Of a stretch of 64,000 nt of DNA, positions 35,623 to 45,061 are shown piece by piece; the stretch's first letter is position 1; every line of letters begins with the position of its first letter. The DNA is from Alphaproteobacteria bacterium (GTDB taxonomy: Bacteria; Pseudomonadota; Alphaproteobacteria; Rhizobiales; Rhizobiaceae). The translations under genes were made by a program, and so were the position numbers. The notes under the pieces are model-generated. The model was given only the letters and a program-made list of their open reading frames with translations, ran no database searches and had not been told where the DNA came from. The stretch covers positions 1 to 64,000 of the forward strand of contig JAHJHT010000007.1 of NCBI GenBank assembly GCA_018823835.1. Direction: 5' to 3'.

Positions 35623-36561
35623 ATGACCGACTACACGAAGCTGATCGACGCCGAAACCTGGGCCTATATCGACCGCGTCAACGCCTTTTATCCGCCCGAC
35701 ACGGTCGACTACACCGTTGACCAGCAGCGTGCGGTGTACGACCGCATGTGCCGGGCGTTTCACGCCGGCTACCCAGCCGGCGTGACGGCCAGCGACGCGA
35801 CGATCCCCACAGCGGCCACGGATATCCCGGTCCGCATCTACCGCAAGGCGGACAAGCCCGCGGCCTTGGTGCTCTACTTCCACGGCGGCGGCTTCATTCT
35901 CGGCGGGCTCGACAGCCATGACGATGTCTGCGCCGAGATCTGCGACCGCACCGACTTCAAGGTCGTTTCGGTCGACTATCGGCTGGCACCGGAACACGTC
36001 CACCCGGCAGCCTTCGAGGACGCACTGGCGGCCTATGAATGGTCAGCGGATGCTTACGGAATACCGATCGTGCTGTGCGGCGATTCCGCCGGCGGCAATC
36101 TCGCCGCCGCCGTCAGCCACGCGACGCGGGGCCACAAGGTCAGGCCAGCCGGGCAAGTTCTGATCTATCCGGGCCTCGGCGGCGACCGCAGCAGGGGCTC
36201 CTACGTGACGCATGCCGAGGCGCCGCAGCTGACGATGCGTGATCTCGAATTCTACAAGCATGTGCGCACTGGCGGCGTCGACCGCACGGGCGACATCACG
36301 CTGTCGCCGCTTGCCGACGCCGATTTCGCCAACCTGCCGCCGACGGTGCTCATCACTGCCGAATGCGACCCGCTGTCCTCTGACGGCGCGGCCTATGGAA
36401 GCCGTGTTGCGGAAGCGGGCGGGCGGGCGTATTGGCTCGAGGAGCCGGGCCTGGTGCATGGCTACCTGCGGGCGCGCCACAGCGTTGCACGGGCGCGCGC
36501 AAGTTTCACCCGCATCGTCGAGGCGGTCGGCGCGCTGGGCAGGCAGGAGTGGATCTGGTGA
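35623..36561 (+). CDS. Alpha/beta hydrolase, HSL-type esterase
   Basis: The 312-aa protein has the HSL-family YFHGGGFILGG oxyanion motif, nucleophile GDSAGG, Asp in ITAECDPLSSDG and His in VHGYLR. No signal peptide is evident, so it is cytoplasmic. The next gene overlaps its stop, and 22 bases separate it from caiD. A role in hydrolysing acyl-carnitine esters, or a thioester such as betainyl-CoA, would fit the operon, but this is inference. Confidence 0.87.
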   Translation: MTDYTKLIDAETWAYIDRVNAFYPPDTVDYTVDQQRAVYDRMCRAFHAGYPAGVTASDATIPTAATDIPVRIYRKADKPAALVLYFHGGGFILGGLDSHDDVCAEICDRTDFKVVSVDYRLAPEHVHPAAFEDALAAYEWSADAYGIPIVLCGDSAGGNLAAAVSHATRGHKVRPAGQVLIYPGLGGDRSRGSYVTHAEAPQLTMRDLEFYKHVRTGGVDRTGDITLSPLADADFANLPPTVLITAECDPLSSDGAAYGSRVAEAGGRAYWLEEPGLVHGYLRARHSVARARASFTRIVEAVGALGRQEWIW

Positions 36562-37232
36562 ATATGACGGCAAATGCCTTTCCGGCAACGGGGTTCTCGG
36601 CCTTTCTGTTCGACATGGATGGCACCATCCTGACGTCCATCCTGGCGACCGAGCGGGTCTGGGCCGGCTGGATGCGTGGCCACGGGCTCGATGTGGCGGC
36701 CTTGCTGCCGACGATCCACGGGATGCGCGCCATCGATACGATGCGCCGTCTGGCGGTACCCGGCATGGATCCGGAAGTGGAGGCGCGCCGGCTGCTCGCG
36801 CTGGAGTTGGAGGATGTCGGCGGCATCGAAGCGATCCGGGGCGCGGCGGCCTTCCTCGCCTCGCTGCCGCAGGACCGCTGGGCCGTGGTCACCTCGGCAC
36901 CGAAGGCGCTGGCGCTGAGGCGCATGGAGGCGGCAGGTCTGACCGCGCCGCCCGTCATCGTGACGGCCGAGGATGTTTCGCGGGGCAAGCCGGCGCCCGA
37001 CTGTTTCCTGCTCGGCGCGGAGCGCCTCCGCGTCACGGCAGAGTCCTGCCTGATTTTCGAGGACGCACCGGCCGGGATCGCCGCCGCGGAGGCCGCCGGC
37101 GCGCGCGTCATGGTGGTGACCGCGACCCATGACGACAAGTCCGGAGCGGGCCATGCAGCTATCGAGAGCTACGAGTCCATAGCCGCGATGACGGATGCCG
37201 CGGGCGCCCTGCACGTTCGCGCGCGGTCATAG
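36558..37232 (+). CDS. HAD-family hydrolase (beta-phosphoglucomutase/glycerol-phosphatase type)
   Basis: The 224-aa protein has FLFDMDGTIL with the nucleophile Asp, VVTSAPKALALRRMEAAG, and KPAPDCFLLGAERL followed by IFEDAPAGIAAA, the motifs of subfamily-IA HAD phosphatases with a helical cap. The GTG at 36558 overlaps the esterase stop (GTGA) and has AGGAG 8 bases upstream; an ATG at 36564 is an alternative. It closes the carnitine operon and is convergent with the AP-superfamily gene, stop to stop. Substrate unknown. Confidence 0.83.
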   Translation: MNMTANAFPATGFSAFLFDMDGTILTSILATERVWAGWMRGHGLDVAALLPTIHGMRAIDTMRRLAVPGMDPEVEARRLLALELEDVGGIEAIRGAAAFLASLPQDRWAVVTSAPKALALRRMEAAGLTAPPVIVTAEDVSRGKPAPDCFLLGAERLRVTAESCLIFEDAPAGIAAAEAAGARVMVVTATHDDKSGAGHAAIESYESIAAMTDAAGALHVRARS

Positions 37233-38072
37233 TCAGCTCAGGAAAGGCTTCGCCTTCATCGTAGCCGGGACCGGCACGCCGAGGCGTTTGAGAATGGTCG
37301 GTGCCAGCTGCAACTGGTCGAGCAGCGTTTCGGCCGCCGGTCCCTTGCCCTTGCCGAAATAATAGAGCGCGAAATCCTGCATCTCGTCGTCGTGGCCGCC
37401 GTGGTGGCCGCGGTCGGTCTGGCCGTGGTCGGCGGTCACCATGACCTCGTAGCCATTGTCCAGCCAGCGCGGCAGGTAGGCGGCCAGCATGGCGTCCATG
37501 ACGGCCAGCGCGTGGTCCATCTCGCCGCAGTCATGGCCGAAGCGGTGGCCCATCGAGTCCAGCGTGCAGGTGTGCAGGATGCCGTAATCGATGCCGTGCC
37601 GCTCGGCCAGCATGGTCAGCGTGGCGAACAGGTCGACATCGGACGGCGTCATCTGGTTGGCGTGGCCGTAGCCGGTCATGGTGTGGAAGCGGCCATGCGT
37701 GATCGGCCCGCCGGGCTCGTCATATTCGATGTCGCGCACCATGTCGAAAGGATAGCGGTTGAAGAATTCCGACCAGTAGGAATGGGTCACCGCGCCGGTC
37801 TTGCCACCGGCCTTCACCACTTCCGAGAAGACGTCGGGCTGGGCGACGCGGAAGCGCACCTCGTTGGACAGTATGCCGTGCGCCTGCGGTGCCACGCCGG
37901 TGTGGATCGAGGCGTAGCAGCAGGCCGAGGTAGAAGGCAGGACGGAGCGCATCTTCCAGGCGCGCGCGTCGCCCGACTGCACCCAGCCCTCCAGATTGCC
38001 CATGAACTTCTTCCAGTTGCGCCAGGGCAACCCGTCGAGGACGATGAGCAGGAGTTTTGTCTTGAGCGCCAT
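37233..38072 (-). CDS. Alkaline-phosphatase-superfamily hydrolase (nucleotide pyrophosphatase type)
   Basis: The 279-aa protein has the metal-site opening LLIVLDGLPW, a nucleophile-like SVLPSTSACCYASIHTG, the HTCTLDSMGHRFG and the C-terminal TADHGQTDRGHHG, all typical of the type-I phosphodiesterase/nucleotide pyrophosphatase branch. No signal peptide is seen. It is the last gene of the minus-strand peptide-transporter group, separated by a terminator from the binding-protein gene. Substrate unknown. Confidence 0.83.
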   Translation of the reverse strand: MALKTKLLLIVLDGLPWRNWKKFMGNLEGWVQSGDARAWKMRSVLPSTSACCYASIHTGVAPQAHGILSNEVRFRVAQPDVFSEVVKAGGKTGAVTHSYWSEFFNRYPFDMVRDIEYDEPGGPITHGRFHTMTGYGHANQMTPSDVDLFATLTMLAERHGIDYGILHTCTLDSMGHRFGHDCGEMDHALAVMDAMLAAYLPRWLDNGYEVMVTADHGQTDRGHHGGHDDEMQDFALYYFGKGKGPAAETLLDQLQLAPTILKRLGVPVPATMKAKPFLS

Positions 38073-38130
38073 GTTTCCGATCCGGAAGTTTCGGACGCCG
38101 ACAGGTTCTGTCGCAGTCCGCTTCTAACCA

Positions 38131-38165
38131 AGAAAATCCCCGCCACGGTATACCGCGGCGGGGAT
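38131..38165 (-). terminator. Rho-independent terminator after the first binding-protein gene
   Basis: ATCCCCGCC and GGCGGGGAT enclose a CGG-TATA-CCG tip, giving a long stem with a single mismatch. On the minus strand it is followed by TTTTCTT. It lies just after the stop at 38188, so it ends or attenuates the ABC operon before the hydrolase gene. Confidence 0.85.
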
Positions 38166-38187
38166 CATTATCGACGTCCAGTCAGGC

Positions 38188-39780
38188 TCAGGCGGTGAGC
38201 CAGCACTCGCAGAGCGCGTAGCCGTCCATCATCTCGCCCTGCGGGTTGGCAACCCAGCCGGCAACCTTCTTGGAATCCACCGCATCGATGAACTGGTTGA
38301 AGAACGGCACGATCGTGCCGCCTTCGTCACGCACCATCATGCCCATGTCGTGGTAGATGGACTTACGCTTGTCCTGGTCGAGCTCGCCGGCGGCTGCACG
38401 CAGCATGGCGTCGAACTCCGGCCGCTTGAAGCGGGTGTCGTTCCAGTCGGCGGTCGAAGCGAGCGCGGTCGCGTACATCTGCGACTGCGTGGCGCGGCCA
38501 CCCCAGTAGGACAGCGAGAAGGGCTGCTTGTTCCAGACTTCCGACCAGTAGCCGTCACCAGGCTCGCGCTTGATCTCGATCTTGATGCCGGCCTTGGCGC
38601 AGCTCTGCTGGTAGAGCTGGGCAGCGTCGACCGCGCCCGGGAAGGCAACGTCGGAGGTGCGCAGCAGGATCGAGCCGGAGTGGCCGGACTTCTTGTAGTG
38701 CTCTGCGGCCTTTTCCGGGTCGAATGTGCGCTGCTCGATGTCGTCGGGGAACAGCGGGTAGGCCGAGTTGATCGGGAAGTCGTTGCCGATCGTGCCGTAG
38801 CCCTGCAGGATCTTGTCGAGCAGTTCCTCGCGGTCCATGGCCAGCTTCAGCGCCATACGCAGGTCGTTATTGTCGAAGGGCGCGGTGTCGCAGAACATGT
38901 TGAACGGATAGAAGCCGCGGCCCGAAGTCGCTTCGACCGAGACGCCGGGGACGCGCTTGACGAGGTCGACGACCTTCGGCTCGATGCGGTTGATCATGTT
39001 GACCTGGCCGCCCTGCAGGGCCGAAAGGCGCGCAGTCGCGTCGTTGATCACGACGATTTCCACCTGGTCGGCATGGCCGAGCTTGTCGCCCAGCCAGTAG
39101 TTGGCAAAACGCTCGCCGCCATGGCGCACGCCGGGTTCGTTGACGGTGACCTTGTAGGGGCCAGCGCTGATGCCGGCGTTCGGATCGTCCTTGCCGCCAT
39201 TGGGCTGGATGATCAGGTGATAGTCAGCCATCAGGTAGGGGAAGTCGGCATCCGGCTCGGCCAGGGTCACGGTGACCTCCTTGCCGCTCGTCTTGACGCC
39301 CTTGATGTTCTTCAGGATGCCCAGCGCGCCGGACTTGGAGTTCTCGTCCGCATGACGCTCGATCGTCGCGGCCACGTCCTCGGCGGTGACGGTCTTGCCA
39401 TTGTGGAACTCGATGCCGTCGCGAACCTTGATGGTCCAGGTCGTGGCATCGCCCGACGAGCCGATTTCCTCGGCGATCAGGTTTTCCAGCCCGCCGTCCG
39501 GCTTCAGCCGGTTCAGGTACTCGCCCCACTGCTTGCCGAAGCTGAACATGACCTGGCTGAGGATCAGCGCCGGGTCCATGCTGTTGGTGGACTCGCCGCC
39601 CTGCAGGCCGGCACGCATGATGCCGCCCCTGACGGGCGTCTGGGCCTGGGCTGCGCCGGAGAGCAGCGTGTTGGCGAAGGCTGCCGAGGCGCCGAGCGCT
39701 GCGGCCCGGCCGAGGAAATCACGCCGAGACATGCGTCCGGCAACGGTCAATCGGCTTAGGAATTCGAGTTCGGTGGTCAT
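38188..39780 (-). CDS. Peptide/nickel-type ABC binding protein (family 5), copy 1
   Basis: The 530-aa protein starts with a Tat-type SRRDFLGRAAALG segment, then the SBP family-5 fold: WTIKVRDGIEFHNGKTVTAEDV, HADQVEIVVINDATARLSALQGGQVNM and NDLRMALKLAMDREE. Such receptors bind oligopeptides or similar compounds in the periplasm. The ATG at 39780 follows GGGAG; the 541-aa ORF start lacks a site. It closely resembles the second receptor encoded at 43322-44911, differing around the central segment (residues about 285-300), which may alter ligand choice. Confidence 0.9.
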   Translation of the reverse strand: MTTELEFLSRLTVAGRMSRRDFLGRAAALGASAAFANTLLSGAAQAQTPVRGGIMRAGLQGGESTNSMDPALILSQVMFSFGKQWGEYLNRLKPDGGLENLIAEEIGSSGDATTWTIKVRDGIEFHNGKTVTAEDVAATIERHADENSKSGALGILKNIKGVKTSGKEVTVTLAEPDADFPYLMADYHLIIQPNGGKDDPNAGISAGPYKVTVNEPGVRHGGERFANYWLGDKLGHADQVEIVVINDATARLSALQGGQVNMINRIEPKVVDLVKRVPGVSVEATSGRGFYPFNMFCDTAPFDNNDLRMALKLAMDREELLDKILQGYGTIGNDFPINSAYPLFPDDIEQRTFDPEKAAEHYKKSGHSGSILLRTSDVAFPGAVDAAQLYQQSCAKAGIKIEIKREPGDGYWSEVWNKQPFSLSYWGGRATQSQMYATALASTADWNDTRFKRPEFDAMLRAAAGELDQDKRKSIYHDMGMMVRDEGGTIVPFFNQFIDAVDSKKVAGWVANPQGEMMDGYALCECWLTA

Positions 39781-39858
39781 ATTCTGCAACTCCCATTGTT
39801 GTTGGTTGGCCATCGTGAGCCAGGCTCGTGACGGCTGTTTGACTAGGACAGTGACGGA

Positions 39859-41514
39859 TCAGTTTCCGGCACTCTCCATTCTGCGGCCCTTGATGGCCTT
39901 CTCCAGCCAGCCGATCTCCATTTCCGGTACGGAGGAGAGCAGCAGGTCGGTGTAATCGTCGAAAGGCGGCGCCAGAACCTTGCTTTTGGGTCCGTAGCGC
40001 ACGACCTCGCCACGATACATGACCGCGATGGAATCGGCGATCGATTTCACCGTCGCCAGGTCGTGGGTGATGAAAAGATAGGCTACGCCTTCCTCCTTCT
40101 GCAGGCCGAGAAGCAGCTTGAGAATGCCGTTTGCCACGAGCGGATCGAGCGCCGAGGTGACCTCGTCGCAGATGATCAGCTTGGGCTTGGCGGCGAGCGA
40201 CCTGGCAATGCAGACACGCTGCTTCTGGCCGCCGGAAAGCTCTGCCGGGTAGCGATCGCTGAAGCCCTTGCCCATCTCGATCTTGTCGAGCAGTTCGGCG
40301 ATGCGTCGGTCGCGCTCGGCGCCGCGCATGTTGAAATAGAACTCCAGCGGCCGGCCGATGATGGTGCCGACGGTCTGACGCGGATTCATCGCCACATCGG
40401 CCATCTGGTAGATCATCTGCAACTGCCGCAGGTCTTCCTTCGGGCGGTTGGCCAGCCGGTTGGCGAGCGGCCTGCCGTCAAAATCGACCGTGCCCTGTTC
40501 GGGCGGCAGGAGGCCGGTGATGGCACGCGCCAGGGTCGACTTGCCGGAGCCGGATTCGCCGACCACGGCCAGCGTCTGGCCCGGAAAAATATCGACCGAG
40601 ACGTCCTTCAAGACCTTCGGACCGCCGCGGCCATAGGCGGCCGTGACGTTCTTGACGGAGAGAAACGGCGCTTCGCCCGGCTGCTGCTCGTCATGCGTGA
40701 TCTCGTGCACGGAAACCAGCGCGTTGGTGTATTCCTGACGCGGTTCCTTGATGATCTGCTGGGTGCCACCCCACTCGACCAGCCGGCCGTGCCTGAGCAC
40801 CATGATCTCGTCCGAGACCTGGGCGACGACGGCAAGGTCATGCGTGATGTAGAGCGCGGCGACGCCGGTATCGCGGATCGCATCCTTGATCGCCGCCAGA
40901 ACGTCGATCTGGGTGGTCACGTCGAGCGCGGTTGTCGGCTCGTCGAAGACGATCAGGTCCGGCTCCGAGCAGAGAGCCATCGCCGTCATGACGCGCTGCA
41001 ACTGGCCGCCCGAAACCTGGTGAGGATAGCGCTCGCCGATGTTTTCAGGATCGGGCAGGCTGAGCTTGCGGAACAGTTCGACGGCGCGCTTCTCGGCCTG
41101 GGCGCGCGTGCCCGTGCCATGTTCCAGCGACGCCTCTATCACCTGATCCATCAGTTTGTGGGCGGGATTGAAAGCTGCCGCGGCCGATTGCGCGACATAG
41201 CAGACCTCCTTGCCGCGCAGCTTTCGGATGCCGCGCTTGCCGGCCTTCATGATGTCTCGGCCGTTGAGCATGACCTCGCCGCCGGTGATGCGAACGCCAC
41301 CGCGGCCGTAACCCATGGCCGACAGGCCGATGGTCGACTTGCCGGCCCCGGATTCACCGATCAGACCGAGCACCTTGCCGCGCTTGAGCGACAGCGAGAC
41401 ATCGTGAACCAGGACGATGTTCTTCGGCGCCTCGCCGGGCGGGAAGACCGTCGCCTCGATGCGAAGCTTGCGGATGTCGAGCAGGGGGTCCTGCTTCTTT
41501 GCTGCCTCGGCCAT
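39859..41514 (-). CDS. Peptide-type ABC transporter, fused ATP-binding protein (DppD-DppF type)
   Basis: The 551-aa protein has two complete ABC domains: Walker A GESGAGKST (N-half) and GESGSGKST (C-half), with signatures VSGGQLQRVMTA and LSGGQKQRVCIA and Walker B LIVFDEPTT and LIICDEVTS. It thus combines the two ATPases that are separate in Dpp/Opp. It overlaps the permease stop/start at 41514 and energises both permeases. Confidence 0.93.
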   Translation of the reverse strand: MAEAAKKQDPLLDIRKLRIEATVFPPGEAPKNIVLVHDVSLSLKRGKVLGLIGESGAGKSTIGLSAMGYGRGGVRITGGEVMLNGRDIMKAGKRGIRKLRGKEVCYVAQSAAAAFNPAHKLMDQVIEASLEHGTGTRAQAEKRAVELFRKLSLPDPENIGERYPHQVSGGQLQRVMTAMALCSEPDLIVFDEPTTALDVTTQIDVLAAIKDAIRDTGVAALYITHDLAVVAQVSDEIMVLRHGRLVEWGGTQQIIKEPRQEYTNALVSVHEITHDEQQPGEAPFLSVKNVTAAYGRGGPKVLKDVSVDIFPGQTLAVVGESGSGKSTLARAITGLLPPEQGTVDFDGRPLANRLANRPKEDLRQLQMIYQMADVAMNPRQTVGTIIGRPLEFYFNMRGAERDRRIAELLDKIEMGKGFSDRYPAELSGGQKQRVCIARSLAAKPKLIICDEVTSALDPLVANGILKLLLGLQKEEGVAYLFITHDLATVKSIADSIAVMYRGEVVRYGPKSKVLAPPFDDYTDLLLSSVPEMEIGWLEKAIKGRRMESAGN

Positions 41515-42338
41515 TATCCGCGCCCTCCCTTCAGGCTGGTGGTGCGGTTCAGGATCCAGTCTGCGACCAGGTTGACCGAGATGGCAAGCGCGGCAATCGC
41601 TGCGGCCGGGATGAGGGCTGCGGGAATGCCGAACACGATGCCATCCTTGTTTTCCTTGACCATGCCGCCCCAGTCCGCGTCCGGCGGCTGGACGCCAAGG
41701 CCGAGGAATGAGAGGGCCGAGAGGAACAGCACGGCGTAGATGAAGCGCAGGCCGAGCTCGGAGATCAGCGGCGAAAGGGCATTGGGAAGAATCTCGCGGA
41801 AGATGATCCAGACCGTGCCTTCGCCGCGCAGCTTGGCAGCCTCGACGAAGTCCATCACGTTGATGTCGACGGCGACCGCGCGCGACAGCCGGTAGACGCG
41901 CGTCGAGTCGAGCAGGCCCATGACCATGATGAGCGTGACCAGCGTGGTCGGCAGCACCGACAGCACGACGAGGCCGAAGATCAGTGTCGGGATCGCCATC
42001 AGGAGATCGACGAAGCGCGACATCAGTGTGTCGAACCAGCCGCCGAGCACGGCGGCCGTGAAGCCGAGGATCGAGCCCAGCGAGAAGGACAGCGCGGTTG
42101 CAAGCACCGCGACGAAGATCGTGACGCGGGCGCCGTAGATCATGCGCGACAGGAGATCGCGGCCGAGATTGTCGGTGCCGAGCAGGTAGCTCGACGAGGC
42201 TGGTTCCCAGACATCGCCAACGATCTGCCCGTTGCCGTAAGGGGCAATCAGCGGCGCGAATATCGCGGCAAACAGGAACATGGCGGTCAGGACGAGCCCG
42301 ACCAGCGCCGGGATGGGTATACGTCGGATGTTCAGCAT
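41514..42338 (-). CDS. Peptide-type ABC permease (DppC-like)
   Basis: The 274-aa inner-membrane protein has about six hydrophobic segments, the DppC-type opening with LLGTDNLGRDLLSRMIYGAR and the EAA-like loop VEAAKLRGEGTVWIIFREILPNALSPL. It pairs with the DppB-like permease 9 bases upstream and shares a one-base overlap with the ATPase. Confidence 0.93.
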   Translation of the reverse strand: MLNIRRIPIPALVGLVLTAMFLFAAIFAPLIAPYGNGQIVGDVWEPASSSYLLGTDNLGRDLLSRMIYGARVTIFVAVLATALSFSLGSILGFTAAVLGGWFDTLMSRFVDLLMAIPTLIFGLVVLSVLPTTLVTLIMVMGLLDSTRVYRLSRAVAVDINVMDFVEAAKLRGEGTVWIIFREILPNALSPLISELGLRFIYAVLFLSALSFLGLGVQPPDADWGGMVKENKDGIVFGIPAALIPAAAIAALAISVNLVADWILNRTTSLKGGRG

Positions 42339-42347
42339 GGCGCGCCC

Positions 42348-43307
42348 CTACTTCGGATGCCGGAGGCGCGGATTGGCGACGATCGCCCCGATATCCGCAA
42401 CGATGTTGAGGGTGATGTAGACGGCGGCGAAGATCAGGCCGACGGCCTGCACGACCGGCACATCGCGCTTGGAGACGTGGTCGACGAGATATTGTCCCAT
42501 GCCGGGATAGACGAAGATCACCTCGACGACGACCACGCCGACGATGAGGAAGGCGAGGTTGAGCATGACGACGTTGATGATCGGCGCGATGGCGTTCGGG
42601 AAGGCGTGCCGGCGGATGACGTCGATTGCCGACAGGCCTTTCAGTTCGGCCGTCTCGATATAGGCCGACTGCATGACGTTGAGGATGGCGGCGCGCGTCA
42701 TGCGCATCATGTGGGCGAGCACGACCAGCGTCAGCACGGCGGCCGGCAAGGCGATGGCCTGCATGCGGTCCATGAAGGGCATGCCGTCATAGACGGTCGA
42801 GATGCCCGGGAAGATCTGCCATTTGACGGCGAAGAAATAGACCAGGAGATAGCCGATGAAGAATTCCGGGAATGAGGTGGAAGCGAGCGCCAGGCCGGAA
42901 ATCAGCTTGTCGACCCAGCCGTTGCGGTAGCGCACGGCGAGCAGGCCAAGCCCGATGGCCAGCGGGATGGATACCGCCGCGGCCCAGAAAGCGAGGAACA
43001 GCGTGTTCCACAGCCTGCCGCTGATCGAGGTGGCGATGTCCTGCCCGCTGGACAGTGCCGTGCCGAGATCGCCGGTGAGAATGCCGCCGAGCCAGTTGAA
43101 GTAGCGGACATAGGCGGGGTCATTGAGGCCGAGTTCGGCGCGCAGATTGGCGAGCGACTCGGGCGTCGCCGACTGGCCGAGGATGGACTGGGCGACGTCG
43201 CCGGGCAGGATCTGCGTGCCGGCAAAGATCAGGACCGAAACGGCCAGGAGGAGAAGGATACCCAGCGCGATGCGCTGGGCAATCAGTTTCAGGATCGGTG
43301 ATGACAT
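42348..43307 (-). CDS. Peptide-type ABC permease (DppB-like)
   Basis: The 319-aa membrane protein has six hydrophobic segments and the DppB motifs LPGDVAQSILGQSATPESLANLRAELGL and IETAELKGLSAIDVIRRHAFPNAI. It is encoded between the second binding protein (14-base gap) and the DppC-like permease. With the fused ATPase it forms the importer core. Confidence 0.93.
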   Translation of the reverse strand: MSSPILKLIAQRIALGILLLLAVSVLIFAGTQILPGDVAQSILGQSATPESLANLRAELGLNDPAYVRYFNWLGGILTGDLGTALSSGQDIATSISGRLWNTLFLAFWAAAVSIPLAIGLGLLAVRYRNGWVDKLISGLALASTSFPEFFIGYLLVYFFAVKWQIFPGISTVYDGMPFMDRMQAIALPAAVLTLVVLAHMMRMTRAAILNVMQSAYIETAELKGLSAIDVIRRHAFPNAIAPIINVVMLNLAFLIVGVVVVEVIFVYPGMGQYLVDHVSKRDVPVVQAVGLIFAAVYITLNIVADIGAIVANPRLRHPK

Positions 43308-43321
43308 GTCCGCGGCGCCGA

Positions 43322-44911
43322 TCAGGCTTCAAGCCAGCACTTGGCAAGTGCGTAACCGTTCATCAGTTCCTGGTGCGGGTCGTCGACCCAGCCGCCGACG
43401 CCGTCGCCGGTGGCGTCGATGAAGTCGTTGAACATCGGCAGGATCAGGCCGCCCTCGTCGCGCACGATCACCGCCATGTCGCGGTACAGGGCCTTGCGCT
43501 TCTCGTTGTCGAGTTCGGCGCGGGCGGCGATCACCATCTTGTCGAAGTCGGGGCGCAGGAAGCGGGTGTCGTTCCAGTCGGCGGTCGAAAGATAGGCGGT
43601 CGAGTACATCTGATCCTGTGTCGAACGGCCGCCCCAGTATGAGGTGCAGAAGGGCTGCTTGTTCCAGACTTCCGACCAGTAGCCGTCGCCGGGCTCGCGC
43701 TTGACCTCGACCTTGATGCCGGCCTTGGCGCAGCTCTGCTGGTAGAGCTGGGCGGCGTCAACGGCGCCGGGAAAGGCGACGTCGGAGGTGCGCAGCAGCA
43801 CCGTGCCGTCATGGCCCGACTTCTTGTAATGGAAGGCCGCCTTCTCGGGGTCGAAGGTGCGCTGCTCGATATCGTCCGAAAACAGCGGGTAGGCGGAGTT
43901 GATCGGGAAGTCGTTTCCGACGGTGCCGTAGCCGCGCAAGATCTTGTCGACCATCTCTTCGCGGTCCATGGCGAGCTTCAGCGCCATGCGCAGGTCATTG
44001 TTGTCGAAGGGCGCCGTGTTGCAATGAGCAATGAAGACGTAGTGGCCGGGGCCCGAATGGTTGCGGATGGTGACACCCGGCAGGCGCTTGATCAGGTCGA
44101 CGATCTTTGGCTCGACCCGGTTGATCATGTTGACCTGGCCGCCCTGCAGCGCGGCCGTGCGCGCCGTCGCGTCATTGATGACGATGATCTCGACCTGGTC
44201 GGCATGGCCCATCTTGTCGCCCTGCCAGTAGTTGGCAAAGCGCTCGCCGCCATGCCGCACGCCGGGCTCATTGACTGCAATCTTGTAGGGCCCGGCACCG
44301 ATGCCGGCGTCGGCGCCGTCCTTGCCGCCGTTCGGCTGGACGACCAGATGGTAGTCGCTGAGCAGGTAGGGCAGGTCGGCATTGGGCTCCTTGAGCGTGA
44401 TTACGACTTCCCTGCCGCTCGCCTTGAGGCTCTCGATGCCCTTCATGTAGCCGAGCGCGCCGGATTTCGAATTCTCGTCGGAGTGGCGCTCGAGTGTCGC
44501 AACCACGTCTTCCGGCGTTACCGTCTTGCCGTTGTGGAACTCGATGCCGTCGCGGATCTTCAGCGTCCATACCTTGGCATCGTCGGACGAGCCGATTTCT
44601 TCGGCAATGCGCGGCTCGAGGTCGCCCTCGGGCGACAGCTCGACGATCATTTCGCCCCACATCTTGCCGAAGGCGAAGGGCACCTGCGTCATGAACAGTG
44701 CCGGGTCGAGGCTGTTGGTGGATTCGCCGCCGACCAGGCCGGCCTTGAGAATGCCGCCCTTGACCGGGCCCTCTGCCCGCGCTGCGCCTGCAAGCAGGGA
44801 ATTGGCGAAGGTCGCTGAAACACCGAGCGCGGTGGCGCGGCCAAGGAATTCACGCCTGCTGAGTCGGCCCTGGGCGACGCGGCGGCTCAGGAAATCCAGT
44901 TCGTTTGACAT
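43322..44911 (-). CDS. Peptide/nickel-type ABC binding protein (family 5), copy 2
   Basis: The 529-aa protein has the Tat-type SRREFLGRATALG start and the same SBP-5 blocks as copy 1, often identical over long runs (for instance EIGSS, IEFHNGKTVT, GGERFANYW, ATARTAALQGGQVNMINR). The sequence around the ligand-side segment RNHSGPGHYVFIAHCNTAPF differs from copy 1. It is the first gene of the ABC group, its ATG (44911) following GAGGA. One copy per end of the cluster suggests duplication with divergence in specificity. Confidence 0.9.
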   Translation of the reverse strand: MSNELDFLSRRVAQGRLSRREFLGRATALGVSATFANSLLAGAARAEGPVKGGILKAGLVGGESTNSLDPALFMTQVPFAFGKMWGEMIVELSPEGDLEPRIAEEIGSSDDAKVWTLKIRDGIEFHNGKTVTPEDVVATLERHSDENSKSGALGYMKGIESLKASGREVVITLKEPNADLPYLLSDYHLVVQPNGGKDGADAGIGAGPYKIAVNEPGVRHGGERFANYWQGDKMGHADQVEIIVINDATARTAALQGGQVNMINRVEPKIVDLIKRLPGVTIRNHSGPGHYVFIAHCNTAPFDNNDLRMALKLAMDREEMVDKILRGYGTVGNDFPINSAYPLFSDDIEQRTFDPEKAAFHYKKSGHDGTVLLRTSDVAFPGAVDAAQLYQQSCAKAGIKVEVKREPGDGYWSEVWNKQPFCTSYWGGRSTQDQMYSTAYLSTADWNDTRFLRPDFDKMVIAARAELDNEKRKALYRDMAVIVRDEGGLILPMFNDFIDATGDGVGGWVDDPHQELMNGYALAKCWLEA

Positions 44912-45061
44912 GACAGGTTCCTCACTCTGCGGTTTCGACCTTCGGCCGTTCTTGTTTTTATGCTGGTCTGAATATTGACCGGAATGGAGCGACGTCCGCA
45001 AGGCGGATTGCGACATGCCGTGGCGTAAATCAAATTCCGCCATGGCCCAATGGAGGTCTGG

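Noticed and set aside
40063-41739. 558-aa plus-strand ORF over the fused ABC ATPase
   Set aside because: The minus strand encodes two complete ABC domains; this is its antisense frame.
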